A DNA stretch of 64,000 nt from Flavobacterium anhuiense (lineage in GTDB: Bacteria; Bacteroidota; Bacteroidia; Flavobacteriales; Flavobacteriaceae), in NCBI RefSeq assembly GCF_004151235.1, contig NZ_JUIV01000008.1, forward strand, positions 62,001-126,000, given 5' to 3'. A program made the translations under genes and the position numbers. The notes below the pieces were generated by a model, which saw only the letters and a program-made list of their open reading frames with translations, had not been told where the DNA came from and made no database searches. Of this stretch, positions 17,810 to 27,441 are shown piece by piece (within the stretch, counting starts at the first letter, position 1; the number at the start of each line of letters is the position of its first letter).

Positions 17810-19012
17810 TTAATGTAAAATCTTTTCTATTGCTGTATTTATTTTAATCAAATCTTCTTCTAGACTTCCGTGATAACTATTTCTGTGATCGTTGATTAAC
17901 TGAACCACATCGCGAATATCTTTTTCGTCTTTTCCTGTTTTATAATGCAATTTCATTATGAAATCGTCATCAAGTTTGCTGGTGTCAAGCAGATAATCGG
18001 TTCTGATTTTTTCTAAAAAGTAAATAATCTTTTTATCAATAATATTGGTATGATCGCCTTCCTGATAATATAAATTTCCAATTGTTTTTGTAAAATCAAC
18101 AGTTAGGTTCTGCAATGGTTTTATAATCGGAACAATTCGCTGTTTGCGTTTCGCATTAAAAATCATAAAAATAAGAATTCCAATTAAACCTAAATACCAA
18201 GCCGATTTTAAAGCGGGCTGACTCCAGATATAACGCATCGGAGAGCTTGAAATTCTTTTATCGTTTAAAGTTTTATTATACCAAAACACATTTCCTTTCG
18301 GAATATAAGACAGAACGTTTTCTGCATATTGATAATAATCTTTTTTCAGCAGATTGTAATTGGTAAAGGCCACTGGTTGCGTATGCAGATACAAATAGCC
18401 ATTTTTATAAGGAACTTCAATAAAGTTGATTTGCTTTTCCTTTTTACGGTTCATTTGGTATCCCAAAACCTTTGTGTTTAAAGTGTCTATTTTAGAAAAA
18501 TAATCGCTTAATCCAGTATTAAAAGTATATTTTTTTGCGCTTACTTTTTTGTTAGCCATCCAAACTGAAATGCTGTCATTGGGCATAAAATCGGTTTTCA
18601 GTTCTATTTTCAAAGAATCTAGCAATACTTTCGGAAACACTTTCATACTCAAAAAAGCATTATTTCCGTGAGAAACAAAATTTAGGATTTCTCGCATTGA
18701 CCCTTCATCTATGTTATTGACTTCAGAAATATTCATAAAGGATCCTTTGATTTTATAGGATTCTGCATTCTCGCTAGAATTATATTGAGAATCCAAATAT
18801 TCATAAGGCGTCTGCGTCGAAATTCTTTCTACTTTCTGTTTAAAAAGACCATCCGCTTCTTGGTCGAAAACGTACAATCCAAACGGAATTTTATCTTCAA
18901 CAGAATACGTTGGAGTCCAATCAATAGGTTTTGGCTGTCCTTTGTCTACGAGCAATGTTATTCCGAAAATTAGAACCAGAATAGCAATGTATATTTTAAC
19001 TTTATTATCCAT
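17810..19012 (-). CDS. DUF4350 domain membrane protein
   Basis: A 400-residue protein with an N-terminal membrane helix (KIYIAILVLIFGITLLV), a large extracytoplasmic domain carrying DUF4350 features, a second helix near residue 270 (LGLIGILIFMIF) and a basic cytoplasmic C-terminus. Function unknown. The family is fixed in MoxR/DUF58/DUF4129 clusters. I chose the ATG at 19012, which overlaps the end of the upstream DUF4129 gene by 8 bases (translational coupling). The TTG two codons upstream is unnecessary. Confidence 0.88.
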   Translation of the reverse strand: MDNKVKIYIAILVLIFGITLLVDKGQPKPIDWTPTYSVEDKIPFGLYVFDQEADGLFKQKVERISTQTPYEYLDSQYNSSENAESYKIKGSFMNISEVNNIDEGSMREILNFVSHGNNAFLSMKVFPKVLLDSLKIELKTDFMPNDSISVWMANKKVSAKKYTFNTGLSDYFSKIDTLNTKVLGYQMNRKKEKQINFIEVPYKNGYLYLHTQPVAFTNYNLLKKDYYQYAENVLSYIPKGNVFWYNKTLNDKRISSSPMRYIWSQPALKSAWYLGLIGILIFMIFNAKRKQRIVPIIKPLQNLTVDFTKTIGNLYYQEGDHTNIIDKKIIYFLEKIRTDYLLDTSKLDDDFIMKLHYKTGKDEKDIRDVVQLINDHRNSYHGSLEEDLIKINTAIEKILH

Positions 19013-19778
19013 TGCCAAAGGTTTTTAGTGCTTTTTTAAATCTGTTTTCTGTCTTTCTGAATGTTGCATCATCAATTTCAAATTCACCATACCAAATATA
19101 ATTGTACAGATAAGAAAGATAAGTAAACTCTTCTTTATGAGCAGGATTCTGCAATTCGTACAAATAATCGGAATTGGTTTTTTCGATATCCCATTCAATA
19201 TAATGATGCTGCGCCATTACTTTTAAAAGCCATAAATAATAATATCGCACGGCAATTCTTTTTTCGCCAGCTTCGATGCTTTCTTTAATAAGTTTTTCAA
19301 AATCCAAAAGATGGATATTTTTTTCGGCATCAGAATAAAACAAAGCTCTTTTGTCAGCATTCTTTCCAAAAATCCACATTCCTTCTCGTTTGATTAATGC
19401 CTTGACAATAAAGTATATTAAAAGTATAACAACTAGAACGGCAATTATTCTAAACAAAATTGAAATAAAGTTTAGAGATGATTTTACACTTCCGAAATTA
19501 AACAAATTGGCAATTTGTCTAGCGAGCCAATGCTTAAAATGATCCCACCAGCTTTTTTCAGGTTCTTTATATTCGTAAACAAAGTCCTTATCGGTATATT
19601 TTTTCTTGAAATCCTTTTCAAAATGTCTGGCTTCTACAGCTTCAGAATCTACCTTGATATCTTTTTCGGTATACTTAATTCCAACAATTTTTGGAGGATC
19701 TTCTTCAACCAGAGTATCTTGAGCATAGGACGGGCTCAGAGAGAAAAGAAAATATAAAATAATAACAAACCTATTCAT
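19005..19778 (-). CDS. DUF4129 domain protein
   Basis: A 257-residue protein: signal or anchor segment at the N-terminus (ATG at 19778; MNRFVIILYFLFSLSPSYAQ), a linker, one membrane helix (about residues 108-131) and a cytoplasmic C-terminal domain typical of DUF4129 (YYLWLLKVMAQHHYIEWDIEKTNSDYLYEL). It overlaps the upstream membrane-protein gene by 8 bases and the DUF4350 gene by 8 bases, so the three are translationally coupled. Role unknown beyond its conserved association with MoxR. Confidence 0.88.
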   Translation of the reverse strand: MNRFVIILYFLFSLSPSYAQDTLVEEDPPKIVGIKYTEKDIKVDSEAVEARHFEKDFKKKYTDKDFVYEYKEPEKSWWDHFKHWLARQIANLFNFGSVKSSLNFISILFRIIAVLVVILLIYFIVKALIKREGMWIFGKNADKRALFYSDAEKNIHLLDFEKLIKESIEAGEKRIAVRYYYLWLLKVMAQHHYIEWDIEKTNSDYLYELQNPAHKEEFTYLSYLYNYIWYGEFEIDDATFRKTENRFKKALKTFGNG

Positions 19779-20727
19779 TTGTAGTATCTCCAATTAAATC
19801 AATTGATTTCGATTCTTGTTTGTCTCCTGACTCTAAACTATAATAAATCATTCCCTGATTCACGATAATAATGTTGTTAAAAATGTTACCAAGAACAATT
19901 AGCACAATTACGACAATCGTTATAAAGCCTATCAATAAAGGCGAAGATTCTATAGAATTTGTATGGTTTGAAGCAGAATTGCCAATTAAATAGGCTAAAG
20001 CGATAAACATACCCACAAAGTATAAACACATTGTTATGGCAAACTGAACAAACTGCATTATCATCATTATAATAAAAGTTGTTCCAATTGTATTCCAAAA
20101 ATCTAATTTTACTAAATCGTAAGCGTGTTTTAGAGATTCAAAAAAGCGTTTTTCTTCTGTCAGATAACTGTAAAAATGCAGGTTTAAAAAGGTGAACAAC
20201 GCTGGTAGCGCAATCATTATCAGTGGAATTCCGATAATAATAAAGCACAGAAAAAATAAGATGATTAAGGCAATTATTAAAACCGGAAAAACTAAAAACA
20301 AATAGCCAATACTGAATTTTATTAATTTAAAAAGAACTTTAAAAAAACTCGCCGAGAGATCATTCGTTTCAAGATCTTCTTTGCCAGTAGCGATCAATTT
20401 TAAATATAAAACCGGATAAGCATAATTAAACAATGACATGATAAAGAATAAAAAAACGCAGATAAATATCAATGCAACGACTAATCCTTCATTATGATTA
20501 AAGTATTCAAGAAGATCGCTTTTTAATTGATTGTTTTCAAGACCAGATTCTTGAATATGTTCAAAATTGACTTTAAGGAGCGTATAAATTACTATTGCAA
20601 AAAGAAGTAAAAATGCTCCATTTGCAATAAAAAATATCTTGAAAAAGTTCTTTCCGTAATTTTTGAAAAAAGTAAAAGTATCGCCTAGATTATCACCTAA
20701 TTGTCTTTTTCTGTAAAGCTCGAACAT
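19771..20727 (-). CDS. Polytopic membrane protein of the MoxR cluster
   Basis: A 318-residue integral membrane protein with about six strongly hydrophobic segments, among them the middle part with IALIILFFLCFIIIGIPLIM. The start is ATG at 20727 (MFELYRKRQLGDN), which shares one base with the stop of the SpoIIM-like gene (TAATG). A longer reading from 20838 would lie inside that gene. It resembles the membrane region of glycerophosphoryl-diester phosphodiesterase-associated proteins but has no catalytic domain. Function unknown. Confidence 0.85.
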   Translation of the reverse strand: MFELYRKRQLGDNLGDTFTFFKNYGKNFFKIFFIANGAFLLLFAIVIYTLLKVNFEHIQESGLENNQLKSDLLEYFNHNEGLVVALIFICVFLFFIMSLFNYAYPVLYLKLIATGKEDLETNDLSASFFKVLFKLIKFSIGYLFLVFPVLIIALIILFFLCFIIIGIPLIMIALPALFTFLNLHFYSYLTEEKRFFESLKHAYDLVKLDFWNTIGTTFIIMMIMQFVQFAITMCLYFVGMFIALAYLIGNSASNHTNSIESSPLLIGFITIVVIVLIVLGNIFNNIIIVNQGMIYYSLESGDKQESKSIDLIGDTTNE

Positions 20728-21704
20728 TATAAATGAATTGGTTTTGAAGTTATTTTTTTGTGTACAATAAATGGGTATATCAAGTAGTAAAATGAAATTA
20801 TTGCCAATGTCAATAAGATAATAAAACTGCTTAGCCAATTGGGCATGTCGATTGAATATCGTGTAATAAAACCTTCTAAAAATCCAGCGCTTATGGTAAA
20901 AGGAAAAGTGCTTAAAAATATTTTAAAGCTGTTTTTGAAACCGATTTTAAAAGAATTTAATCTAGAAAAAGTTTTAGGAAATAGGATAGAAGCCCCTAAA
21001 ATAAATCCAGCTGTAGTTTCGATTACAATGGCAAAAATCTCCATAGAACCGTGAATCCAGATGCCTCGAACGCTTTTCCAAAAAACGCCTTGTTCGTAGA
21101 AAAAATATTGAAAAGAACCGAGCATGATACAGTTTTGAAGAAAAACATTAAAAGTTCCGATTCCTGCAAAAATTCCGTAGAAATAACATCTCGCACCGAC
21201 AAAAAGATTATTGACCGTAATGCCAATAAAACTTCCCCAATTGCTGCCTGAACCATACACGGCCATCGGATTGCCTTTTTTGATGTTTTCTAAAGTCATA
21301 TTTACATAATCGTCACCTAAAATGAGACGCACAAAATCACGATCATAACGAGCAGAAAGAACTCCGATAGAAACGGTGACAAAAAACAAAGCAAATGCAT
21401 AAACCAAATATCTTCTGTACTCGTAAACCAATAAAGGAACTTCGATTTTAAAGAAATCTACAAGCCGATTCTGATCGGTGCGTTTGGTTTTGTAAATTTT
21501 TTGATAAATCTGAGAGGCAAGATGATTGAGATACACAACCGTTTTACTTTTAGGATAATACGTTTGAGCATACGACAAATCATTCATCATTTGAATGTAC
21601 AAATTAGCTAATTCATCAGGATTTTTTTTAGCTTTACCAAAAATTGCCAGCTCAAACTCGAGCCATTTTTCTCTGTTTTGTTTTATAAAGGCGATTTCTC
21701 TCAT
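20727..21704 (-). CDS. SpoIIM-like membrane protein
   Basis: A 325-residue protein with an N-terminal soluble helical region (REIAFIKQNREKWLEFE) and a C-terminal membrane domain of about five helices of the stage II sporulation protein M family, including GSNWGSFIGITVNNLFVGARCYFYG and IWIHGSMEIFAIVIETTAGFILG. In non-sporulating Bacteroidota this family sits in MoxR/DUF58 clusters. It is the first gene of the minus-strand cluster, and the RDD gene at 21725 is divergent with only 20 bases between start codons. Confidence 0.9.
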   Translation of the reverse strand: MREIAFIKQNREKWLEFELAIFGKAKKNPDELANLYIQMMNDLSYAQTYYPKSKTVVYLNHLASQIYQKIYKTKRTDQNRLVDFFKIEVPLLVYEYRRYLVYAFALFFVTVSIGVLSARYDRDFVRLILGDDYVNMTLENIKKGNPMAVYGSGSNWGSFIGITVNNLFVGARCYFYGIFAGIGTFNVFLQNCIMLGSFQYFFYEQGVFWKSVRGIWIHGSMEIFAIVIETTAGFILGASILFPKTFSRLNSFKIGFKNSFKIFLSTFPFTISAGFLEGFITRYSIDMPNWLSSFIILLTLAIISFYYLIYPFIVHKKITSKPIHL

Positions 21705-21724
21705 TGTAGGCTAAAATATGAAAT

Positions 21725-22468
21725 ATGTCAGAATTATCTATTAACACGACACAAAATGTCAAAATAAATTTTATCGCTGCTTCTGTAGGCGAAAGGCTAG
21801 GTGCTTTTTTTATCGATTTGTTCATTGTAATTTGTTATATAACAGCGCTTTCGATAGTACTTTTTGACTGGTTGCAGCTCGATAGATTGATGGTTAATTT
21901 GGACGGTTGGTCGCGCGGTGCGATTTTTTTATTATTGTATTCTCCCGTTATAGTTTATTCGTTGGTTCTAGAAAGCGTTTTTGAAGGACAGTCACTTGGC
22001 AAAAAATTACTGAAAATTAAAGTAGTTAAAATTGACGGTTATCAGGCAGGTTTTGGAGATTATTTAATTCGCTGGTTTTTTAGAGTAATTGACTTTTTTA
22101 CTTTTTTCGGACTTCCAGGACTTATCTCAGTTATTACGAGCCAGAAATCACAACGATTGGGAGATATGGCAGCTGGAACAGCTGTGATTACTTTGAAGAA
22201 TAAAATTAATATCAGTCATACTATTCTCGAAGATATTGGCGAATCTTACGTGCCAACGTATCCTTTGGTGATAAAGCTTTCAGATAATGATATGCGTATC
22301 ATTAAAGAAACCTATCAAAAAGCGGTTGCTAAAAACGATCATGAGATTATTTACAAGCTCGTTGCTAAGATCGAAAGTGTTACAGGAATTAAAAATCAAT
22401 CTGGAAACAACAGTGATTTTATAAGAGTGATTCTAAAAGATTATAATTTTTACACACAAAATATGTAA
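21725..22468 (+). CDS. RDD-family membrane protein
   Basis: A 247-residue protein. The RDD domain (about residues 20-155) has the opening GERLGAFFIDLFIV with its Arg-Asp pair changed to ERLGAFFID, three to four membrane helices, and GQSLGKKLLKIKVV and QRLGDMAAGTAVI near its end. About 90 soluble residues follow. It is transcribed divergently from the SpoIIM-like gene, the standard partner arrangement of this cluster. Proposed transport roles for RDD proteins are not demonstrable here. Confidence 0.9.
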   Translation: MSELSINTTQNVKINFIAASVGERLGAFFIDLFIVICYITALSIVLFDWLQLDRLMVNLDGWSRGAIFLLLYSPVIVYSLVLESVFEGQSLGKKLLKIKVVKIDGYQAGFGDYLIRWFFRVIDFFTFFGLPGLISVITSQKSQRLGDMAAGTAVITLKNKINISHTILEDIGESYVPTYPLVIKLSDNDMRIIKETYQKAVAKNDHEIIYKLVAKIESVTGIKNQSGNNSDFIRVILKDYNFYTQNM

Positions 22469-22576
22469 TTTTTTTTCTTTGAAAAATTGTTTATTTTTTC
22501 TGTTTTTTATTGATAATTTTTTAAAATTTCTTCGTAAATTTATATATAGATAATTAATTCATAAATTTCCAAACAA

Positions 22577-23431
22577 ATGAAAATTACTAAGCCTTTTCTC
22601 GTATTACTAGTGCTATTGTCTGCTTTTGTGAGTTTTGCCCAAAGCGGAAAAAAATTAGATAAAATTATAAAAAGAGATTATCAGATAATTGAATGTACGG
22701 TTTTAAAAATGTCTGATAAAACAGTAGAATATTCACTTCCAGGTGAGACCGTTCAGATTTCGCTAGATGTTTCTCAGATTGCCAAAATCGATTTTGCAAG
22801 CGGAAGATCGCAAACCTTTGATGTTTCTTCAAATTCAAACAGTACGACTCAAAGTTCGCCATCTCAAAATATAGTAAGTGCAGATAAACAGCATAATACA
22901 ATTGCAGTATTGCCAATACCGTATGTCAATGCAGATAATCAGCAAGGTTCTGAAGATATGGCAAAATTTGCTCAAAATGATTTGTATAACAAATTGTTAG
23001 ATAAATCTTCGAACATTTTTCCGTTGACGGTTCAAGATTTAAGAACAACAAATAGTTTGTTGCGCAAAGCTGGAATTGACCATAATAACATTGACGAAAC
23101 GCCAATAGAAGATCTTGAAAAAATATTAGGAGTTGATAACATTGTGGCCGCAAAAGTTTCTTATACAATTGGAACTGGAACTACAGCTACCACATATAAC
23201 AGCGGAAATGCAAAAGTAAGCAATAACAACAAAAAAGTAACAACAAACGATATTTCTACAACAACAGCAAACGATCAGAAGTATTATTACTATACCGTTT
23301 ATTTTGACATGTATAGAAATACAGATAAAATCTACTCGCAAACCCGTAAACCTTTGCTGGCAGTAAAAGACGGCTGGATGGATTCTATTTCTTATTTATT
23401 AAAAAGAAGCCCGATTTACGTGAAAAAATAA
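22577..23431 (+). CDS. Secreted CsgG-like protein
   Basis: A 284-residue protein with a signal peptide (MKITKPFLVLLVLLSAFVSFAQ), a short beta domain (VLKMSDKTVEYSLPGETVQIS), a Ser/Asn-rich linker and then a domain beginning IAVLPIPY followed by LYNKLLDKS and DNIVAAKVSYTIG. That order is reminiscent of the CsgG/LpoB-like fold, but an Asn/Thr-rich insertion (about residues 205-235) interrupts it and no lipobox is seen. Periplasmic or outer-membrane role unknown. Monocistronic, in a repeat-flanked position. Confidence 0.75.
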   Translation: MKITKPFLVLLVLLSAFVSFAQSGKKLDKIIKRDYQIIECTVLKMSDKTVEYSLPGETVQISLDVSQIAKIDFASGRSQTFDVSSNSNSTTQSSPSQNIVSADKQHNTIAVLPIPYVNADNQQGSEDMAKFAQNDLYNKLLDKSSNIFPLTVQDLRTTNSLLRKAGIDHNNIDETPIEDLEKILGVDNIVAAKVSYTIGTGTTATTYNSGNAKVSNNNKKVTTNDISTTTANDQKYYYYTVYFDMYRNTDKIYSQTRKPLLAVKDGWMDSISYLLKRSPIYVKK

Positions 23432-23515
23432 GAAACGTTTATGAGTAAGAGTTGTTAAGATTATTCGGTACAACTTTGTAACTTTGACCCTTTGCATCTT
23501 TGTAACTCAAAAAAA

Positions 23516-24118
23516 ATGTTTCACTTACTTGATATTATTGGGACAATGGCGTTTGCAATGTCAGGCGCCTTGACCGCAATGCACAAAAAACTAGATCCGT
23601 TTGGGGTTTTTATCATTGCATTTGTAACTGCCGTTGGTGGCGGGACACTCCGCGATGTCTTAATCGGAAGAACTCCTGTGGGCTGGATGCGCGACATGCA
23701 ATACGTGTATGTGATCATTTTAGGATTTTTTCTAGCAATTCTTTTTAGAAAAAGCTTTGATAAGCTTCGAACTTCATTGTTTCTTTTTGATACAATTGGG
23801 CTCGGAGTTTTTACTTTAATTGGTTTGGAAAGAGGACTTATAACTGGACTTCATCCGGCAATTTGTATTGCGCTTGGAACGATGACAGCTTGTTTTGGAG
23901 GCGTAATTCGTGATATTTTGTGTAATGAAATTCCAAACGTTTTTAGAGAAGAAATCTATGCCACCATCTGTATTTTTGGCGGAATGGTGTTTTTTGGACT
24001 GCGAAAACTAAATTTAAACGACGACATTTTGTATTTAGTTACTTCGCTTGTAATTATTGTGATTAGATTAATGGCAGTTAAGTATAAATGGCATTTAAAA
24101 GCGTTTGATCATAAATAG
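23516..24118 (+). CDS. TRIC/UPF0126 (YicG-like) membrane protein
   Basis: A 200-residue inner-membrane protein with two repeats of a three-helix unit, each carrying the family GG..RD signature: VGGGTLRDVLIG in the first half and CFGGVIRDILCNEIP in the second. The family is related to trimeric intracellular cation channels. I use the ATG at 23516 because the TTG at 23492 reads through a low-complexity CTTTGCATCTTTG repeat. The next gene begins 3 bases downstream. Confidence 0.92.
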   Translation: MFHLLDIIGTMAFAMSGALTAMHKKLDPFGVFIIAFVTAVGGGTLRDVLIGRTPVGWMRDMQYVYVIILGFFLAILFRKSFDKLRTSLFLFDTIGLGVFTLIGLERGLITGLHPAICIALGTMTACFGGVIRDILCNEIPNVFREEIYATICIFGGMVFFGLRKLNLNDDILYLVTSLVIIVIRLMAVKYKWHLKAFDHK

Positions 24119-24120
24119 AC

Positions 24121-25068
24121 ATGAAATACACTATAAAAAAGTATTCTCAAGAAGATTATTCAATCTGGAATGATTTTGTCGACCAATCCAAAAATGCCAC
24201 GTTTTTGTTTCATCGCGATTTTATGGAATATCATAAAGATCGTTTTGAAGATTTTTCGCTTTTAGTTTTCGAAAACCAGAAACTTCGCGCTGTTCTTCCT
24301 GCCAATAAAAAGGGAAATGCGGTTTATTCGCATCAAGGTCTTACATACGGAGGATTGGTTTATTTGCCGAAATTGAAAGCAGAAAAGGTTGAATCCATTT
24401 TAGATGAAATTTTACTTTTTTTGAAAGAAAACCAAGTCGATACCTTTTATTATAAGCCAGTTCCGAATTTTTATTTTTCTGAAGGAAACGCAACAATGGA
24501 TTTTTTTCTCTTGAAAAGAGGAGCAGTTTTAGAACGAAAAGAAATGAATCTGGCAGTTAATCTGCAAGCTCCTTTAAAGATTTCTAAAAGCAAAATGAAG
24601 CATTTTAGAAGAATTGAAAATTTAGATTTGGATATTTTTGAAGAAGAAGATTTTGATCCATTTTGGAAAAAAATTCTTGAGCCAAGATTAGCAGAAAAAT
24701 TTAATGTAAAGCCAGTGCATTCCAAAGAAGAAATGGCACTTTTGAAATCTAAATTTCAGAAAAACATCAGACAATATTCTGCTTACAGAAATGATGAAAT
24801 TATAGCTGGAATAACCATTTTTGAAACCAAAAATGTTGTAAAATCGCAATATGGCGCCACATCAAAAATGGGAGAAGAATTTAGAGCACTAGATTTTTTA
24901 TTCATTAATCTGATTCATAAATACAAACGAAAAGGAAAGCATTTCTTTGATATGGGAATTGTGGGTGAAGAAAATGAATTGGGCTATAATCAGGGGCTTT
25001 TAGCACAGAAAGAAGAATTAGGCTGTACTGTTTATAATCAAGACTTTTATAAAATACAAATAAAGTGA
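24121..25068 (+). CDS. FemAB/GNAT-like acyltransferase of polysaccharide locus
   Basis: A 315-residue protein of the FemAB-like GNAT type: N-terminal YSIWNDFVDQSKNATFLFHRDFMEYH and a C-terminal acetyl/aminoacyl-transferase-like half ending in FDMGIVGEENELGYNQGLL. Related proteins sit in Bacteroidota surface-polysaccharide operons next to a DegT aminotransferase and may acylate an amino sugar. Its TGA stop overlaps the GTG start of the aminotransferase (GTGA), giving tight coupling. Confidence 0.82.
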   Translation: MKYTIKKYSQEDYSIWNDFVDQSKNATFLFHRDFMEYHKDRFEDFSLLVFENQKLRAVLPANKKGNAVYSHQGLTYGGLVYLPKLKAEKVESILDEILLFLKENQVDTFYYKPVPNFYFSEGNATMDFFLLKRGAVLERKEMNLAVNLQAPLKISKSKMKHFRRIENLDLDIFEEEDFDPFWKKILEPRLAEKFNVKPVHSKEEMALLKSKFQKNIRQYSAYRNDEIIAGITIFETKNVVKSQYGATSKMGEEFRALDFLFINLIHKYKRKGKHFFDMGIVGEENELGYNQGLLAQKEELGCTVYNQDFYKIQIK

Positions 25069-26165
25069 TATCATTCTTAGACCTAAAAAAAGTAAACGAA
25101 CCGTATGAAACTGCCTTTCAAGAAAAATTGAAATCGGTTTTAGAAAACGGCTGGTATATTTTAGAAAAAGAAGTGGAGACATTTGAAAAAGCTTTTGCCG
25201 AATATTGCCAATCAAAATATTGTATTGGAGTCGGAAATGGTTTTGATGCATTGGTCCTTATTTTTAAAGGCTATATCGAACTCGGAAAACTTAAAAAAGG
25301 CGATGAGGTTATTGTTCCTGCCAATACTTATATTGCAAGTATTCTAGCCATTTTACAAGCTGATTTAGTTCCTGTTTTAATTGAGCCGAGATTGGAAACC
25401 TACAATATAAATCCAGATTTAATTCCCGAAAAAATTACTTCAAAGACAAAAGCCATTTTAGCTGTTCATTTATACGGACAATTGGCTGAAATGGAAAAAA
25501 TCATTGAAATTGCAAATAAAAACAATCTTTTAATAATTGAAGATGCTGCACAATCTCACGGTGCAGAAAAAAATATAAAATCTAAAATCTCCAATCTAAA
25601 ATCTGCAGTCGCTTACAGTTTCTACCCAGGAAAAAATTTGGGTTGTTTAGGAGACGGCGGAGCAATTACAACAAATGACGAAGCATTAGCAAAAGTCCTT
25701 TTTTCGCTTCGTAATTATGGTTCAGAGAAAAAATATCATAATGAATTTGTTGGTGTAAACTCAAGACTAGACGAATTGCAGGCTGGATTTTTAAATCTAA
25801 AATTACCAAATTTAGATTCGGATAATCAAAAGCGAAGAGCTATTGCAAAACGATATTTATCAGAAATTAAAAATGATAAGATAGTACTTCCGTTTTGGGA
25901 TTTTTCAAAGAATCATGTTTTTCATTTGTTTGTCATTCGAACAGAAAACAGAGCGCATTTACAAGAATATTTAGCTCAAAACAATATTCAAACGGTAATT
26001 CATTATCCGATTCCTCCGCATCAGCAAAAGGCTTTTTCGCAATGGAATAATTTGTCGTTTCCGATAACTGAAAAGATTCATAAGGAGGTTTTAAGTCTGC
26101 CTATAAGCCCTGTTTTGACAGAGTCTGAAGTGGATTATATTATTGAAATTTTAAATCAATATTAG
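25065..26165 (+). CDS. DegT/DnrJ/EryC1/StrS aminotransferase (FdtB/QdtB type)
   Basis: A 366-residue PLP enzyme of sugar aminotransferase class. Visible are GVGNGFDALVLIFKGY, DEVIVPANTYIAS, the aspartate-containing IIEDAAQSHGA, and the Schiff-base lysine in SFYPGKNLGCLGDGGA. With the FdtA-type isomerase at 29258 it would make a dTDP-3-amino-3,6-dideoxyhexose (Fuc3N or Qui3N) for the surface glycan. GTG start at 25065, overlapping the upstream stop. The flippase starts one base after its stop. Confidence 0.92.
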   Translation: MISFLDLKKVNEPYETAFQEKLKSVLENGWYILEKEVETFEKAFAEYCQSKYCIGVGNGFDALVLIFKGYIELGKLKKGDEVIVPANTYIASILAILQADLVPVLIEPRLETYNINPDLIPEKITSKTKAILAVHLYGQLAEMEKIIEIANKNNLLIIEDAAQSHGAEKNIKSKISNLKSAVAYSFYPGKNLGCLGDGGAITTNDEALAKVLFSLRNYGSEKKYHNEFVGVNSRLDELQAGFLNLKLPNLDSDNQKRRAIAKRYLSEIKNDKIVLPFWDFSKNHVFHLFVIRTENRAHLQEYLAQNNIQTVIHYPIPPHQQKAFSQWNNLSFPITEKIHKEVLSLPISPVLTESEVDYIIEILNQY

Positions 26166-26166
26166 T

Positions 26167-27441
26167 TTGAGTTTTTATAGAAAAATAATTCAAACGAATT
26201 TGTTTAAGATTACTTCTTTAAACAGTTTAAGTGTTGCTTTAAAAATCGGAATCGGTTTGGTTACCTCAAAAATATTAGCAGTTTTTGTTGGGCCAAGCGG
26301 AATGGCTCTAGTTGGAAATCTTCGCAATTTTTTGACTTCATTGGAAAATATCTCCACTTTAGGTTTTCAAAATGGAATTGTAAAATACACTGCTGAAAGC
26401 GAAAAAAGTAGAATTGAACTTCAAAAAATAATTTCGACCGTTTTTATTGCTTTAATAGGAGTTGCGATTCTCTTAAGTATCATTTTGTTTTGTTCAGCTT
26501 CTTATTGGAATGAAAAAATCTTTGGAGATAATACAGAATATTTAATTGTTTTTAAAGTCTTATCGTTTGTTTTGCCAACTTACGGACTTTCTATTTTTTT
26601 TGTTGCTGTAGTCAATGGTTTAGGCAAGTTTAAAAAAGTAATCAGTATTAATATTATTGGAAACATTTTGGGGCTGTTAACTTCTGTTTTTCTGATAATT
26701 CAATTCAAAACCATTGGAGCTTTAATGGCAATTATAATTGCCCCAGCATTGCTGTTTTTTATCACGCTTTATTTAGTTCAAAAAGAGATTCAGATTTTTC
26801 AATTTATAAAATTAGATGTCTTCGATTTCAAAGTTTTGAAAAATCTTTCGGCTTATTCTTTAATGACGTTGGTTTCATCTGTTTTTGGTCCTTTCGTATT
26901 TTTGGCTATCCGAAACCATATTATTCAGGATTTAGGAATAGAACAAGCTGGATATTGGGAAACCATGACGCGAATTTCAAGCTATTATTTGATGTTTATC
27001 AGTGCAATTTTGAGCGTTTATTTTCTGCCAAAATTATCCAAAGCCCAAAATAATCAGGAAACCAAAAGTGTTTTTTTACAATACTATAAATATATTTTAC
27101 CAGTTTTTGTACTTGCTTTGGTAATACTTTATTTCACCCGCTTTTTTGTTATTCAATTGCTTTTTACAAAAGAATTTTTACCTGTAACCGATTTGTTTTT
27201 TTGGCAGCTTTTGGGTGATGTTTTTAAAGTTTGCGCTTTAATTTTGGGGTATCAGTTTTTCGCAAAAAGAAAGACTTTGATGTTTATTTTAACCGAATTA
27301 TTTTCTTTATCAGTTCTTTATTTCTCTAGTTTGTATTTTATAAAAGAATTTCAAATTGAAGGTGTTGTTATGGCTTATGCCTTTGAAAATTTAATCTATC
27401 TACTTATATTAGTTTTTTACTTTAGAAAGAAATTATTTTAA
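26167..27441 (+). CDS. O-antigen/polysaccharide flippase (Wzx-like)
   Basis: A 424-residue MATE/MOP-superfamily membrane protein with about 12 helices over the full length, opening KITSLNSLSVALKIGIGLVTSK and containing FVGPSGMALVGNLRN. It should flip lipid-linked sugar units across the inner membrane. TTG start at 26167, one base after the aminotransferase stop. No Met occurs before the first helix, so TTG is the likely start. The convergent glycosyltransferase gene overlaps its 3' end by 4 bases. Confidence 0.88.
   Translation: MSFYRKIIQTNLFKITSLNSLSVALKIGIGLVTSKILAVFVGPSGMALVGNLRNFLTSLENISTLGFQNGIVKYTAESEKSRIELQKIISTVFIALIGVAILLSIILFCSASYWNEKIFGDNTEYLIVFKVLSFVLPTYGLSIFFVAVVNGLGKFKKVISINIIGNILGLLTSVFLIIQFKTIGALMAIIIAPALLFFITLYLVQKEIQIFQFIKLDVFDFKVLKNLSAYSLMTLVSSVFGPFVFLAIRNHIIQDLGIEQAGYWETMTRISSYYLMFISAILSVYFLPKLSKAQNNQETKSVFLQYYKYILPVFVLALVILYFTRFFVIQLLFTKEFLPVTDLFFWQLLGDVFKVCALILGYQFFAKRKTLMFILTELFSLSVLYFSSLYFIKEFQIEGVVMAYAFENLIYLLILVFYFRKKLF

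Noticed and set aside
19771-20838. Longer version of the membrane-protein gene starting at 20838
   Set aside because: It would overlap the SpoIIM-like gene by 111 bases. The ATG at 20727 overlapping the stop as TAATG is the natural start.
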